6,710 nucleotides of DNA from assembly GCA_023435505.1 (NCBI GenBank), contig JAEYRR010000063.1, positions 1 to 6,710 on the forward strand, in the 5' to 3' direction. Below the pieces are notes generated by a model. It had not been told where the DNA came from. It saw only the letters and a program-made list of their open reading frames with translations, and searched no databases. Of this stretch, positions 1 through 5,350 are shown in pieces. The stretch's first letter is position 1; every line of letters begins with the position of its first letter. The DNA is from Bacillota bacterium. GTDB taxonomy: Bacteria > Bacillota > Clostridia > Lachnospirales > Lachnospiraceae. The position numbers were made by a program, and so were the translations under genes.

Positions 1-248
1 ATGAACAATATATGCCACTTATCTTTGAGTACTGCTCTCAGTATAATAATGATGAGTATTACGTACAGATGGCTGTGGCCTGGCTATTAAGTATGTGTTA
101 TGTGAAGGAAAGGGAAGCAACTCTTAACTACCTAAGACTTGGGCAACTGGATGAGTTTACATATCGTAAAACCATCAATAAGATCTTGGAGTCCAATCAG
201 GTGAGTAAAGAGGAAAAGGTTTGGGTACGTAACAATCTGAGAAGATAG
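1..248 (+). CDS. DNA alkylation repair protein (AlkD-type), C-terminal fragment
   Basis: This is the 3' end of a gene that enters from the left edge. The reading frame is open from base 3 (E-Q-Y before the first ATG at 12), so that ATG is internal and not a start. About 81 residues remain. They carry the family's C-terminal pattern, DEYYVQMAVAWLLSMCYVK, followed by a helix pair ending in VRNNLRR. Known family: AlkD-like HEAT-repeat glycosylases (PF08713, usually about 230 aa) that excise N3- and N7-alkylated purines. The aromatic and acidic active-site residues of that fold lie upstream, outside the window, so activity cannot be judged here. The stop is TAG at 246-248. No hairpin terminator follows before the lipoprotein gene, so read-through into it is possible. 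The family call is fairly firm; the function is inferred from the family. Confidence 0.8.
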   Translation, partial: EQYMPLIFEYCSQYNNDEYYVQMAVAWLLSMCYVKEREATLNYLRLGQLDEFTYRKTINKILESNQVSKEEKVWVRNNLRR

Positions 249-316
249 TCAGTTTGGTATATTTTTTATATTTTGAGGGACACTATAGGCGTAAATATTT
301 TTTAGGAGGAAAATAA

Positions 317-652
317 ATGAAGAGAAGAATTTATGTTTTGGTTGCAATTCTTTGTCTTAGCTTAGTGTCCATAACCAGTTGTTCCACTAAAGATGGAAAA
401 TATAATAATTCAGCTACTGATGAGAATGCAAACAAGAATAAAACAAATGATAATAACGTAGGTAAAGACATCAATAATGCAGTGGATGATGTGAAGCAGG
501 GTATTGATGATATTGGTAATGATACTATGAATGGTAACAATAGTGCCTCTAATAATGCCAATGCCACCAATAATGCCAATGGTACAAACAATAATACAAC
601 CAATGGATCACCATCCCCTACTGGCAACGCAGGAAGAATGGGAAATAGATAA
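317..652 (+). CDS. Small Asn-rich lipoprotein, function unknown
   Basis: The product is 111 aa with a lipoprotein signal peptide: MKRR, a hydrophobic run at about residues 5-18, then the lipobox I-T-S-C with the lipidated cysteine at 22. The mature protein should be anchored on the outer face of the membrane. It is hydrophilic and low in complexity, with 26 Asn in the whole protein. Residues about 48-70 (VGKDINNAVDDVKQGIDDIG) could form an amphipathic helix. The tail from about 72 is Asn/Ala/Thr-rich and ends SPSPTGNAGRMGNR. The start is secure: an AGGAGGA at 304-310 sits 6 bases before the ATG. A strong terminator follows at 671-711. Small secreted lipoproteins with short Asp/Val helical repeats occur in Lachnospiraceae, but I do not recognise a named family, and I assign no function. 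It could be a cell-surface or spore-associated protein; nothing in the sequence decides this. Confidence 0.75.
   Translation: MKRRIYVLVAILCLSLVSITSCSTKDGKYNNSATDENANKNKTNDNNVGKDINNAVDDVKQGIDDIGNDTMNGNNSASNNANATNNANGTNNNTTNGSPSPTGNAGRMGNR
551..604 (+). repeat. 18-bp tandem repeat inside the lipoprotein gene
   Basis: Two adjacent 18-bp units, 551-568 and 569-586, share their first 13 bases (AATAATGCCAATG) and match at 15 of 18 positions. A third, much weaker unit runs 587-604. They encode N-N-A-N-A-T, N-N-A-N-G-T and N-N-N-T-T-N. Because the unit is a multiple of three, gain or loss of copies would keep the frame and only lengthen or shorten the Asn-rich tail. Confidence 0.65.
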
Positions 653-670
653 TTGCAGTCATTCTTATAG

Positions 671-711
671 AAAAAGGGCTTAACAGCATCTTCATGCTGT
701 AAGCCCTTTTT
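671..711. terminator. Bidirectional intrinsic terminator between lipoprotein gene and Fur operon
   Basis: The left arm 671-689 (AAAAAGGGCTTAACAGCAT) pairs with the right arm 694-711 (ATGCTGTAAGCCCTTTTT) across a CTTC loop, with a single bulged A in the left arm. Each strand ends in a run of T, so the hairpin can stop the rightward lipoprotein transcript and the leftward operon transcript, whose stop codon is at 718-720. Confidence 0.9.
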
Positions 712-717
712 AATACA

Positions 718-1116
718 CTACTTGTGGTTTTCCTGACAATCCTTGCACTGGCCTGTAATCTGAATATAATGATCCGTCACTGTAAATCCGTATTCTTTAA
801 GACTTGATTGAATATCATGAATTGGGCAGAGAGGTAAATCAAACATTTTCTTACAGCTGTTACAGATGACATAATGCTTATGTTCTGAGGTTGTGTTTTT
901 AATTTGATAGAACATCTCATTTTCCTGAAGATAGTACTTATCTATAAGGTTCTGTTTAATCAAAGCATCAATATTCCGATAGATAGTGGATTTCGCTATT
1001 TTAGGATAAGCCTCTGTGCAGCAGGCATAGATTTCATTAATCGACATAGGACGCTTGGCAGTATTAAGGATATTAAAAATATGTTGTTTTTGTTTAGTGT
1101 TCCTTGTTTGATCCAT
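718..1116 (-). CDS. Fur-family metal-responsive transcriptional regulator
   Basis: This is a DNA-binding repressor of the Fur/Zur/PerR superfamily. Residue numbers here count from the upstream ATG at 1122 (134 aa). A winged helix covers about 8-72, with the recognition segment AKSTIYRNIDALIKQNLI at 43-60. The dimerisation/metal domain follows with H81-K-H83-Y-V-I-C87-x-x-C90 and C126-x-x-C129, the two pairs that hold structural zinc in the family. H118 and an extra C99-P-I-H102 could also bind metal. The last His before C87 is four residues away, whereas classic Fur and PerR have three, so the Fe, Zn or peroxide sub-type cannot be read off. Start: the AGGAGGA at 1123-1129 directly abuts the ATG at 1122, whereas the ATG at 1116 (132 aa) has a 7-base spacer and is preferred. 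It is the last gene of the minus-strand operon and overlaps its neighbour's stop region. Its likely targets include the divergent SOD region, which is inference. Confidence 0.9.
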   Translation of the reverse strand: MDQTRNTKQKQHIFNILNTAKRPMSINEIYACCTEAYPKIAKSTIYRNIDALIKQNLIDKYYLQENEMFYQIKNTTSEHKHYVICNSCKKMFDLPLCPIHDIQSSLKEYGFTVTDHYIQITGQCKDCQENHK

Positions 1117-1122
1117 CACCAT

Positions 1123-1129
1123 TCCTCCT
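1123..1129 (-). promoter_or_regulatory. Ribosome binding site that decides the Fur-family start
   Basis: The minus strand reads AGGAGGA followed by ATG GTG ATG. The first ATG (1122) has no spacer and the GTG (1119) has about 4 bases. The second ATG (1116) has 7 bases after GGAGG, the usual distance. The last codon of the upstream 85-aa gene (TAG, 1130-1128) overlaps this site, so translation of the two genes is probably linked. Confidence 0.7.
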
Positions 1130-1385
1130 ATGCATCAAAGTCAATCAGGTAGGTATCTTCCTTTGTAGTGATGGTTAGAGTACTAAGGTTGAAGTCCTCC
1201 TCATGAATCTGTAGGTTATATTCATAAATCGTGTCGTCTTCTTTCTTTGACATGAATACATAAGCTCCGTTTTCCTTGCCATCTATAAAATCACATATTT
1301 CGTTATAAATCTCAAATCCACTTACCTGACCGTTGTAGCCACTTGTCAGAATTTTGTCTTCTATTGCTTTATATAACTCGTCCAT
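1128..1385 (-). CDS. Conserved-looking small acidic protein, function unknown
   Basis: The product is an 85-aa soluble protein without signal peptide or membrane segment. It is strongly acidic: 20 Asp/Glu against 6 Lys, and no Arg. The N-terminal half (MDELYKAIEDKILTSGYNG, then FEIYNEICDFIDGKENG) looks helical. The C-terminal half alternates hydrophobic and polar residues (AYVFMSKK, YEYNLQI, LSTLTIT, TYLIDFDA) and looks like a small beta sheet. I do not recognise a named domain. It sits where other Clostridia often carry a DUF1292-type small gene ahead of a Fur-family regulator, but the sequence does not let me claim DUF1292. The start is secure: AGGAGGT at 1391-1397, 5 bases before the ATG. 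That site lies within the last codons of the preceding gene, and the two genes share one base (TAATG), which predicts translational coupling. Confidence 0.8.
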   Translation of the reverse strand: MDELYKAIEDKILTSGYNGQVSGFEIYNEICDFIDGKENGAYVFMSKKEDDTIYEYNLQIHEEDFNLSTLTITTKEDTYLIDFDA

Positions 1386-1588
1386 TATAAACCTCCTGGA
1401 TTAGCATCTGTTTTTTTACTTATGGGACCTTTTTTCTTATAGGTATAGTATTTGGTATAGACAGCAGTTTCCTTATCTTGCTTGTAGTTTTCAACCACAG
1501 AGCGGGTAGCCTGTTGGTAACGTTTCTCTTGAGATGGGACATTAGTAGAAGTATTCTCGTTACGACGTTTAATAGTTTTTTTAATCAT
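1385..1588 (-). CDS. Small basic protein, function unknown
   Basis: The product is 67 aa from the ATG at 1588. This start is preferred over the ATG at 1612 (75 aa) because AAAGGA at 1598-1603 lies 9 bases upstream, while 1612 has only a weak GGG before it. The protein is basic (16 Lys/Arg against 6 Asp/Glu), polar and probably largely disordered: MIKKTIKRRNE at the N terminus, a Tyr/Lys-rich stretch YTKYYTYKKKG at about 44-54, and the tail DANPGGL. There is no signal peptide, membrane helix or known motif. The codons for P-G-G-L double as the ribosome binding site of the next gene, and its TAA overlaps that gene's ATG by one base. The basic character would fit nucleic acid binding or pairing with the acidic partner encoded next, but both ideas are inference. 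The gene is credible mainly through its operon position and coupling. Confidence 0.65.
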   Translation of the reverse strand: MIKKTIKRRNENTSTNVPSQEKRYQQATRSVVENYKQDKETAVYTKYYTYKKKGPISKKTDANPGGL

Positions 1589-1629
1589 ACTGTATATTCC
1601 TTTCAAGGTCATTACCCATTGTAAATGAA

Positions 1630-2493
1630 TTAAGGTTCAAAATCAATACGATATATTAGATGCTGGGTTTTATCAAGAGGTTTTTCATAGGAAAACCCTA
1701 GCTTTTTGGCTAAGTGGATAGATGGTAGGTTATCTTTATGGATTTGGGCTACAACACTGGTTAGATTAAGATGTTCTTTTGCATACTCTAAAATCCCCCT
1801 TGCAGCCTCATAACCATAGCCTTGTTTGCTATAAGTCGGATCAATCAGGTAAGCAAGTTCAATCTCTGTAGTATCTCCAAGCTCTATGCACTGTAGTCCA
1901 CATCTGCCAATCAATTTATTCGTTTCTTTAAGAAAGACACCCCATAAACCAAAGCGAAATAAGTTATATACTTGGGTAATATAAGCTCTCTGTTTTTCAA
2001 TCTCTGTTTCTAAGCTGTCAAGGTCAGGTATAAATCTGACATAGTCCTTATTTGAATACAGTTTATACATGGATGTAATATCATCTGTCGTAAGCTCTCT
2101 TATTACAAGACGGGTGGTCACCATAATGGTGGAAGGTAGATTGTGGGCATGGTTGTATTCTTCAAGAATGCTTTCATAATCTAGATCCCCTATACTTTGG
2201 ATGATACAGTCGGCTCCGGTAAAAAATCCTTCTAAAAAGGAGGTTTGAATGCCGATACAGGTAAGGTTTAAACCTTTGGCCTCTTTTGCAATTTCTCTAG
2301 TATCTGTAATAAGTAGACATTGTTCGGGTGTAAGGGAACTATTATTTATGATAGTAGACAAGCTATCTCGCTGATGGAAAGGCTCATTTTTTACGATTGT
2401 AATAATGGAATTTTGTTGAAGGGACGAGAATAAGGGTAGGTCAAATGAGAAATTTGTCTGCTTATTAAGATAAAAAATTACTGCTTTCAGCAT
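1630..2493 (-). CDS. Degenerate HAD-like domain fused to a GNAT N-acetyltransferase
   Basis: The product is 287 aa from the ATG at 2493, which has AAAGGA at 2502-2507, 8 bases away. Longer starts are excluded because the promoter -35 lies at 2539-2544. Residues about 1-120 follow the order of a HAD phosphatase core without a cap: MLKAVIF, then LTPEQCLLITDTREIAKEAK at about 55-74 and LNLTCIGIQ, like the family's motif IV region. But the catalytic D-x-D after VIF is Y8-L-N10, and no motif III Lys is evident, so phosphatase activity is unlikely. Residues about 125-287 are a RimJ/RimL-type GNAT domain: TTRLVIREL at the start, the acetyl-CoA loop K223-Q-G-Y-G-Y-E-A-A231, and N255-L-P-S258 with LAKKLGFSYE after it. 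The predicted role is acetyl transfer from acetyl-CoA to an amine or protein N-terminus; the substrate is unknown. It is the first gene of the operon, with 41 bases to the next start. Confidence 0.85.
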   Translation of the reverse strand: MLKAVIFYLNKQTNFSFDLPLFSSLQQNSIITIVKNEPFHQRDSLSTIINNSSLTPEQCLLITDTREIAKEAKGLNLTCIGIQTSFLEGFFTGADCIIQSIGDLDYESILEEYNHAHNLPSTIMVTTRLVIRELTTDDITSMYKLYSNKDYVRFIPDLDSLETEIEKQRAYITQVYNLFRFGLWGVFLKETNKLIGRCGLQCIELGDTTEIELAYLIDPTYSKQGYGYEAARGILEYAKEHLNLTSVVAQIHKDNLPSIHLAKKLGFSYEKPLDKTQHLIYRIDFEP

Positions 2494-2515
2494 CTGTGTA
2501 TTCCTTTTTCTTTTT

Positions 2516-2544
2516 ATCATAGCATTATTTTTGGATATCCTCAA
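2516..2544 (-). promoter_or_regulatory. Sigma-A-type promoter of the GNAT-Fur operon
   Basis: On the minus strand TTGAGG (2544-2539) and TATGAT (2521-2516) are separated by 17 bases. Transcription would begin near 2509, leaving a short leader that contains the ribosome binding site of the gene starting at 2493. This also shows that in-frame ATG codons further upstream are not used. Confidence 0.75.
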
Positions 2545-2556
2545 TAATATTATACT
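2544..2556 (+). promoter_or_regulatory. Candidate SOD -10 element and overlapping AT-rich dyad
   Basis: TATACT at 2551-2556 is a plausible -10 for the SOD gene, placing the transcript start just before its ribosome binding site. No good -35 is present: TTTTTG lies 17 bases upstream and TTGGAT only 14. A perfect 10-bp palindrome, ATAATATTAT, covers 2544-2553, overlapping this -10 and touching the operon's -35. It resembles two PerR-box halves without the usual central spacer base. An operator role is a guess. Confidence 0.35.
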
Positions 2557-2565
2557 AGGATGTTT

Positions 2566-2572
2566 AGGAGGT
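2566..2572 (+). promoter_or_regulatory. Ribosome binding site setting the GTG start of the SOD gene
   Basis: A perfect AGGAGGT is followed after 6 bases by GTG at 2579-2581, in frame with the SOD domain. The upstream in-frame TTG at 2531 lies inside the promoter region and has no ribosome binding site, so it is rejected. Confidence 0.8.
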
Positions 2573-2578
2573 AGTGGT

Positions 2579-3172
2579 GTGATTAATGCTATTAGATTTC
2601 ATCATACACCGGATATCACAGTAATCAACCAACGTCAATATAACGCACATAACACCTTATATAAAGGTTACGTAAACCAGATCAATATGATCACAGAGGA
2701 GCTATCAAAAGTTTCATTGGATATTATGAAGGACGCTAACACGACAGACGGATACTATCGAGGCCTAAAAAGGGGAGAAACCTATGCTTTGAATGGAGTA
2801 ATTCTTCATGAACTGTATTTTCGCAATATTGGAGGCTTTAATCAGGTACCGGATCAGACTATTCTAGATATTTTCGAGAAATGTTTTGGTGGTTATGAGC
2901 AGTGGAGGGAACATTTCGTTGCCACAGCCAAGGCAAGCAGAGGGTGGGTAGTCCTGGTTTATGACCAAAGGTGTAAAATGTTTAGAAATCTTTCCCTTGA
3001 TGACCACGATACAGGAGATGTGGTGTTAGCCTTACCGATACTGGTATTAGATATGTACGAACATGCCTATTTTATTCAATATGGCATAGATAAGATAAAT
3101 TACATAAATGCCTTTCTGGAGAACATTCACTGGGATATTATAAAACAAAGACTATTACACTACCAGTTATAG
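2579..3172 (+). CDS. Divergent Fe/Mn-family superoxide dismutase
   Basis: The product is 197 aa with a GTG start (AGGAGGT at 2566-2572), close to the usual 190-210. The C-terminal domain is clear: H77-E-L-Y-F in the second-ligand position, FGGYEQWREHFVATAKASRGW (about 103-123), then L-D158-M-Y-E-H162-A-Y-F, which supplies the third and fourth ligands, and YINAFLENIHWD at the end. The N-terminal helix is unusual: H24-N-T-L-Y-K-G-Y31-V-N-Q-I-N replaces the usual H-H-x-K-H-H-x-x-Y-V. H24 is the likely first ligand, one residue nearer the conserved Tyr than in E. coli SodA. The outer-sphere Gln of typical MnSOD (N-Q-D) aligns with H143 in D-H-D. There is no signal peptide, so it is cytoplasmic, dismutating superoxide to peroxide and oxygen. 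Metal use is not predictable from this. It is divergent from an operon ending in a Fur-family regulator. No terminator separates it from the next gene. Confidence 0.88.
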   Translation: MINAIRFHHTPDITVINQRQYNAHNTLYKGYVNQINMITEELSKVSLDIMKDANTTDGYYRGLKRGETYALNGVILHELYFRNIGGFNQVPDQTILDIFEKCFGGYEQWREHFVATAKASRGWVVLVYDQRCKMFRNLSLDDHDTGDVVLALPILVLDMYEHAYFIQYGIDKINYINAFLENIHWDIIKQRLLHYQL

Positions 3173-3189
3173 CTTGTCTTGTAAAAGTC

Positions 3190-3198
3190 TGGTATAAT
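3190..3198 (+). promoter_or_regulatory. Extended -10 promoter of the MIF-like gene
   Basis: TGGTATAAT contains a perfect TATAAT (3193-3198) preceded by the TG of an extended -10. The -35 at proper distance (around 3170-3176) is poor, which extended -10 promoters tolerate. It lies just after the SOD stop codon, so the downstream gene can be expressed on its own as well as by read-through. Confidence 0.65.
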
Positions 3199-3240
3199 AC
3201 GGGTAGAAAAAACCATTCTATAAATAAGGAGGGCGATAAT

Positions 3241-3585
3241 ATGCCATTTATTAATGCTAAAGTCAGCGTAAAACTAAGTGATGAGAAACAAGAAGCTATT
3301 AAAGCAAAATTGGGAAAGGCGATAGAACTGATCCCTGGGAAATGTGAAAATTGGCTAATGGTTGGATTTGAGGATGAATATTCTCTGTATTTTAAGGGAC
3401 AGAAGTTTGAAAAAATGGCTTTCGTAGAAGTGAAAATCTATGGAAGTGCCAGCAAAAAATCGTTTGAACAGTTAACATCTAAAATCTGCTCTATCCTCAA
3501 TGAGGAGGTTGGAATCCCATTAGATAAGGTCTATGTGACTTATCAGGAGATTGAAAACTGGGGCTGGAACGGAAATAATTTTTAA
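3241..3585 (+). CDS. MIF-like / phenylpyruvate tautomerase-related protein
   Basis: The product is 114 aa, the length of MIF (macrophage migration inhibitory factor) subunits, which form trimers in the tautomerase superfamily. Pro2 follows the initiator Met and would be the catalytic base after Met removal. K34 in P-G-K-C falls where MIF has its active-site Lys (T-G-K-P). The C terminus K-V-Y-V-T-Y-Q-E-I and G-W-N-G-N-N-F closely follows MIF's R-V-Y-I-N-Y-Y-D and G-W-N-N-S-T-F. MIF's C-x-x-C redox motif is absent; that stretch reads KMAFVEVKIYG. The family converts keto and enol forms of phenylpyruvate-like compounds, but the natural bacterial substrate is generally unknown. The start is secure: AAGGAGG at 3226-3232, 8 bases before ATG. 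It has its own promoter at 3190-3198 and a terminator after it. The protein is probably cytoplasmic, with no signal peptide. The family call is strong; the role is inference. Confidence 0.88.
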   Translation: MPFINAKVSVKLSDEKQEAIKAKLGKAIELIPGKCENWLMVGFEDEYSLYFKGQKFEKMAFVEVKIYGSASKKSFEQLTSKICSILNEEVGIPLDKVYVTYQEIENWGWNGNNF

Positions 3586-3593
3586 AAAATAAA

Positions 3594-3632
3594 GTGCATT
3601 GTATACCAAGTGACAAACGGTATACAATGCAC
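3594..3632. terminator. Bidirectional terminator between MIF-like and AbgT-like genes
   Basis: The 14-base arm GTGCATTGTATACC (3594-3607) pairs perfectly with GGTATACAATGCAC (3619-3632) around an 11-base loop. On the minus strand it is followed by CTTTATTTTTT, a good T tract for the transporter transcript. On the plus strand the trailing CTTTAATATTGTTT is weaker. The two genes converge on it. Confidence 0.85.
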
Positions 3633-3651
3633 CTTTAATATTGTTTCACTA

Positions 3652-5199
3652 TTAGAATCCAAGTGGGATTCCAAAATTAATAAAGACTAATAGTAGGATG
3701 GTCCATACGATTATGAAAGCAGTAGAATATGGTATCATTGCTCCGATTAAGTTACCAACACCAAAATCCTTTTTATATTTTCTCATAAACACTAAGACAA
3801 CACCAGCATAACTCATCAGAGGAGTGATGATGTTTGTGGAGGAGTCCGCCAGACGGTAGGCTGCAGCCACAACATCAGGAGTCATGTTAGGATTAGCTTT
3901 GTAAAGCATAGGAATAAAGATTGGTCCAAGTAATAACCATTTGGAGGTTAAACCACCTACAAAGAGGTTAATGATTGCAGTAATTAGAATAAAAGCAACA
4001 ATTAACAACGTTGGATACTGATTCAGACCAAGGTTTTCTAACAGATTAGCGCCTAAGAAGGTAATATAGGTTCCTATACCTGTGTAAGAAAGTAGAGCAA
4101 GGAAGTTATAGCTAAAGAAGGTTAATACAATGACATACCCCATACTACCAATCTGTTTGGACATGGCATTGATAACATCCTGTAATTTGGTGAATTTCTT
4201 AGTAGCATATCCATAGAACAAACCACTGACAAAGAAAATGAAAGTTATCAGTAGAATGATATTTTCTAAAAATGGAGTTACTTTGTCTCCAGTGGTAGGA
4301 TCCACATAGCTTCTTAAAGGTCCTACGGCTAATACTACACAGAAGGCTAGGGATAGAAGGAAACCTACTAAAGACCATCTAAGTCCTTTTCTTTCCACGT
4401 CAGTGACACCAAATTCGTTGATATTGATATCATCTGGCACGTCATAGGACATATTTTCAAACTTTGGACGAACGAATTTATTAGTGATAAAGCCACCCAA
4501 AAGTACTAACATGATAGTAGAGGCTACCATGAAGAAATAGTGCATAGTGAATGGATTTAAGGTCTTACCAAGATAGGAAACGAAAGGAACGTTTTGTGCA
4601 TTGGCAAAGCCCTGTGCATTTCTTCCTACAATAATATCTACTACTGTAGCCGGAATAAGGTTTGCACTGAAACCTGCAGATACACCTGCAAATGCAGCAA
4701 ACATACCGATCAGTGGGTTTTTCTTTAGTCCCAGATATAGAAGACCAGCAAGTGGAATTAGTACAATGTATCCTGCATCAGATGCAATGTTACTCATAAT
4801 ACCTAAGAATACCAATAAGTAAGGAAGAAAACGGTCAGAGATATTACCGCCTACTTTTCTGATTAACGCAGATAGAAGACCAGATTCCTCTGAGATACCG
4901 ATACCAAACATTACAATTAGGATAGTTCCTAGAATACCGTTGGCATAGCCAACCCAGTTCGTTAGAATAGCGTTATCAAATAACCATCTTATGTTCGTTG
5001 AGGTAAACATATTTTTAATGCCATATGTTACAGTAGAGCCATCATCACCGATGGTGCTAAAAGTTTTTCCGCCCAGAAAAGCACTTATGATCATTACTAC
5101 GGCAAATAAAAAAACAAAGATTACGACTGGATCTGGAATCTTTGAGCCGATGCGTTCAACAATAGATACTTTTTTAGGTGCATCATTTTGTTTTTTCAT
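3652..5199 (-). CDS. AbgT-family transporter (p-aminobenzoyl-glutamate type)
   Basis: The product is a 515-aa polytopic membrane protein, matching the family's usual 500-520. After a short cytoplasmic N terminus come many hydrophobic segments (about 24-43, 86-102, 124-158, 163-183, 218-240, 274-293, 311-331, 352-372, 395-433, 455-472, 483-509). Family signatures are SNIASDAGY at 136-144, GFSANLIP at 177-184, NLFVGGLTSKWLLLGPIF at 411-428 and YRLADSSTNIITPLMSY at 448-464. Two of these fall in the helical hairpins that line the substrate site in solved family members. Known roles: E. coli AbgT imports p-aminobenzoyl-glutamate, a folate breakdown product, while MtrF and YdaH have been reported to export sulfonamides. 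Direction and substrate here cannot be decided. No abgA/abgB hydrolase genes are adjacent. It appears monocistronic, with terminator 3594-3632. The ribosome binding site is weak (GGGTAG at about 5207-5212), so the start is likely but not certain. Confidence 0.92.
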   Translation of the reverse strand: MKKQNDAPKKVSIVERIGSKIPDPVVIFVFLFAVVMIISAFLGGKTFSTIGDDGSTVTYGIKNMFTSTNIRWLFDNAILTNWVGYANGILGTILIVMFGIGISEESGLLSALIRKVGGNISDRFLPYLLVFLGIMSNIASDAGYIVLIPLAGLLYLGLKKNPLIGMFAAFAGVSAGFSANLIPATVVDIIVGRNAQGFANAQNVPFVSYLGKTLNPFTMHYFFMVASTIMLVLLGGFITNKFVRPKFENMSYDVPDDININEFGVTDVERKGLRWSLVGFLLSLAFCVVLAVGPLRSYVDPTTGDKVTPFLENIILLITFIFFVSGLFYGYATKKFTKLQDVINAMSKQIGSMGYVIVLTFFSYNFLALLSYTGIGTYITFLGANLLENLGLNQYPTLLIVAFILITAIINLFVGGLTSKWLLLGPIFIPMLYKANPNMTPDVVAAAYRLADSSTNIITPLMSYAGVVLVFMRKYKKDFGVGNLIGAMIPYSTAFIIVWTILLLVFINFGIPLGF

Positions 5200-5350
5200 A
5201 AATATCTACCCATTTCTATATATTATTCATTTCTAGGTATTATTTTTAATGATTTAGCATGATAAAGCAAGGCAACAATCTTACCAAAAGTAATAATATT
5301 AGCCAATTATAGAATATTATGTCATTTATGTTGTGCAATGCGATTAAAAG
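5200..5350. other. AT-rich intergenic region upstream of the AbgT-like gene
   Basis: This region should hold the minus-strand promoter of the transporter. Several partial matches exist; one is ATGACA, then 18 bases, then TAATAT on the minus strand near 5324-5295. None stands out. There is no convincing riboswitch fold, tRNA or small ORF with a ribosome binding site. Confidence 0.4.

Noticed and set aside
331..627. 98-aa minus-strand frame opposite the lipoprotein gene
   Set aside because: Leu/Val-rich reading of the complement of an Asn/Asp/Thr-rich gene, with no ribosome binding site; the lipoprotein has a perfect signal peptide and Shine-Dalgarno.
904..1152. 82-aa plus-strand frame
   Set aside because: It lies opposite the conserved Fur-family gene and has no ribosome binding site or recognisable motif.
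2494..2544. Longer GNAT protein from the ATG at 2544
   Set aside because: The codon overlaps the operon's own -35 element, so it would not be in the transcript from that promoter.
2542..2556. PerR box (TTATAAT-N-ATTATAA) upstream of the SOD gene
   Set aside because: The halves match only partly and the central spacer base is missing, so I list it only as an AT-rich dyad.
2531..2578. Longer SOD N terminus from the TTG at 2531
   Set aside because: It has no ribosome binding site and lies within the promoter region, while GTG at 2579 has a perfect AGGAGGT at 6 bases.
4601..5236. Two plus-strand frames (4601-4822 and 4991-5236) opposite the transporter
   Set aside because: Antisense shadows of the AbgT-family gene, which has clear family signatures along its length.
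5291..5301. Shared AATAATATTA sequence upstream of the transporter and upstream of SOD (2543-2552) as a regulon site
   Set aside because: A 10-base match made only of A and T is expected by chance in such AT-rich intergenic DNA.
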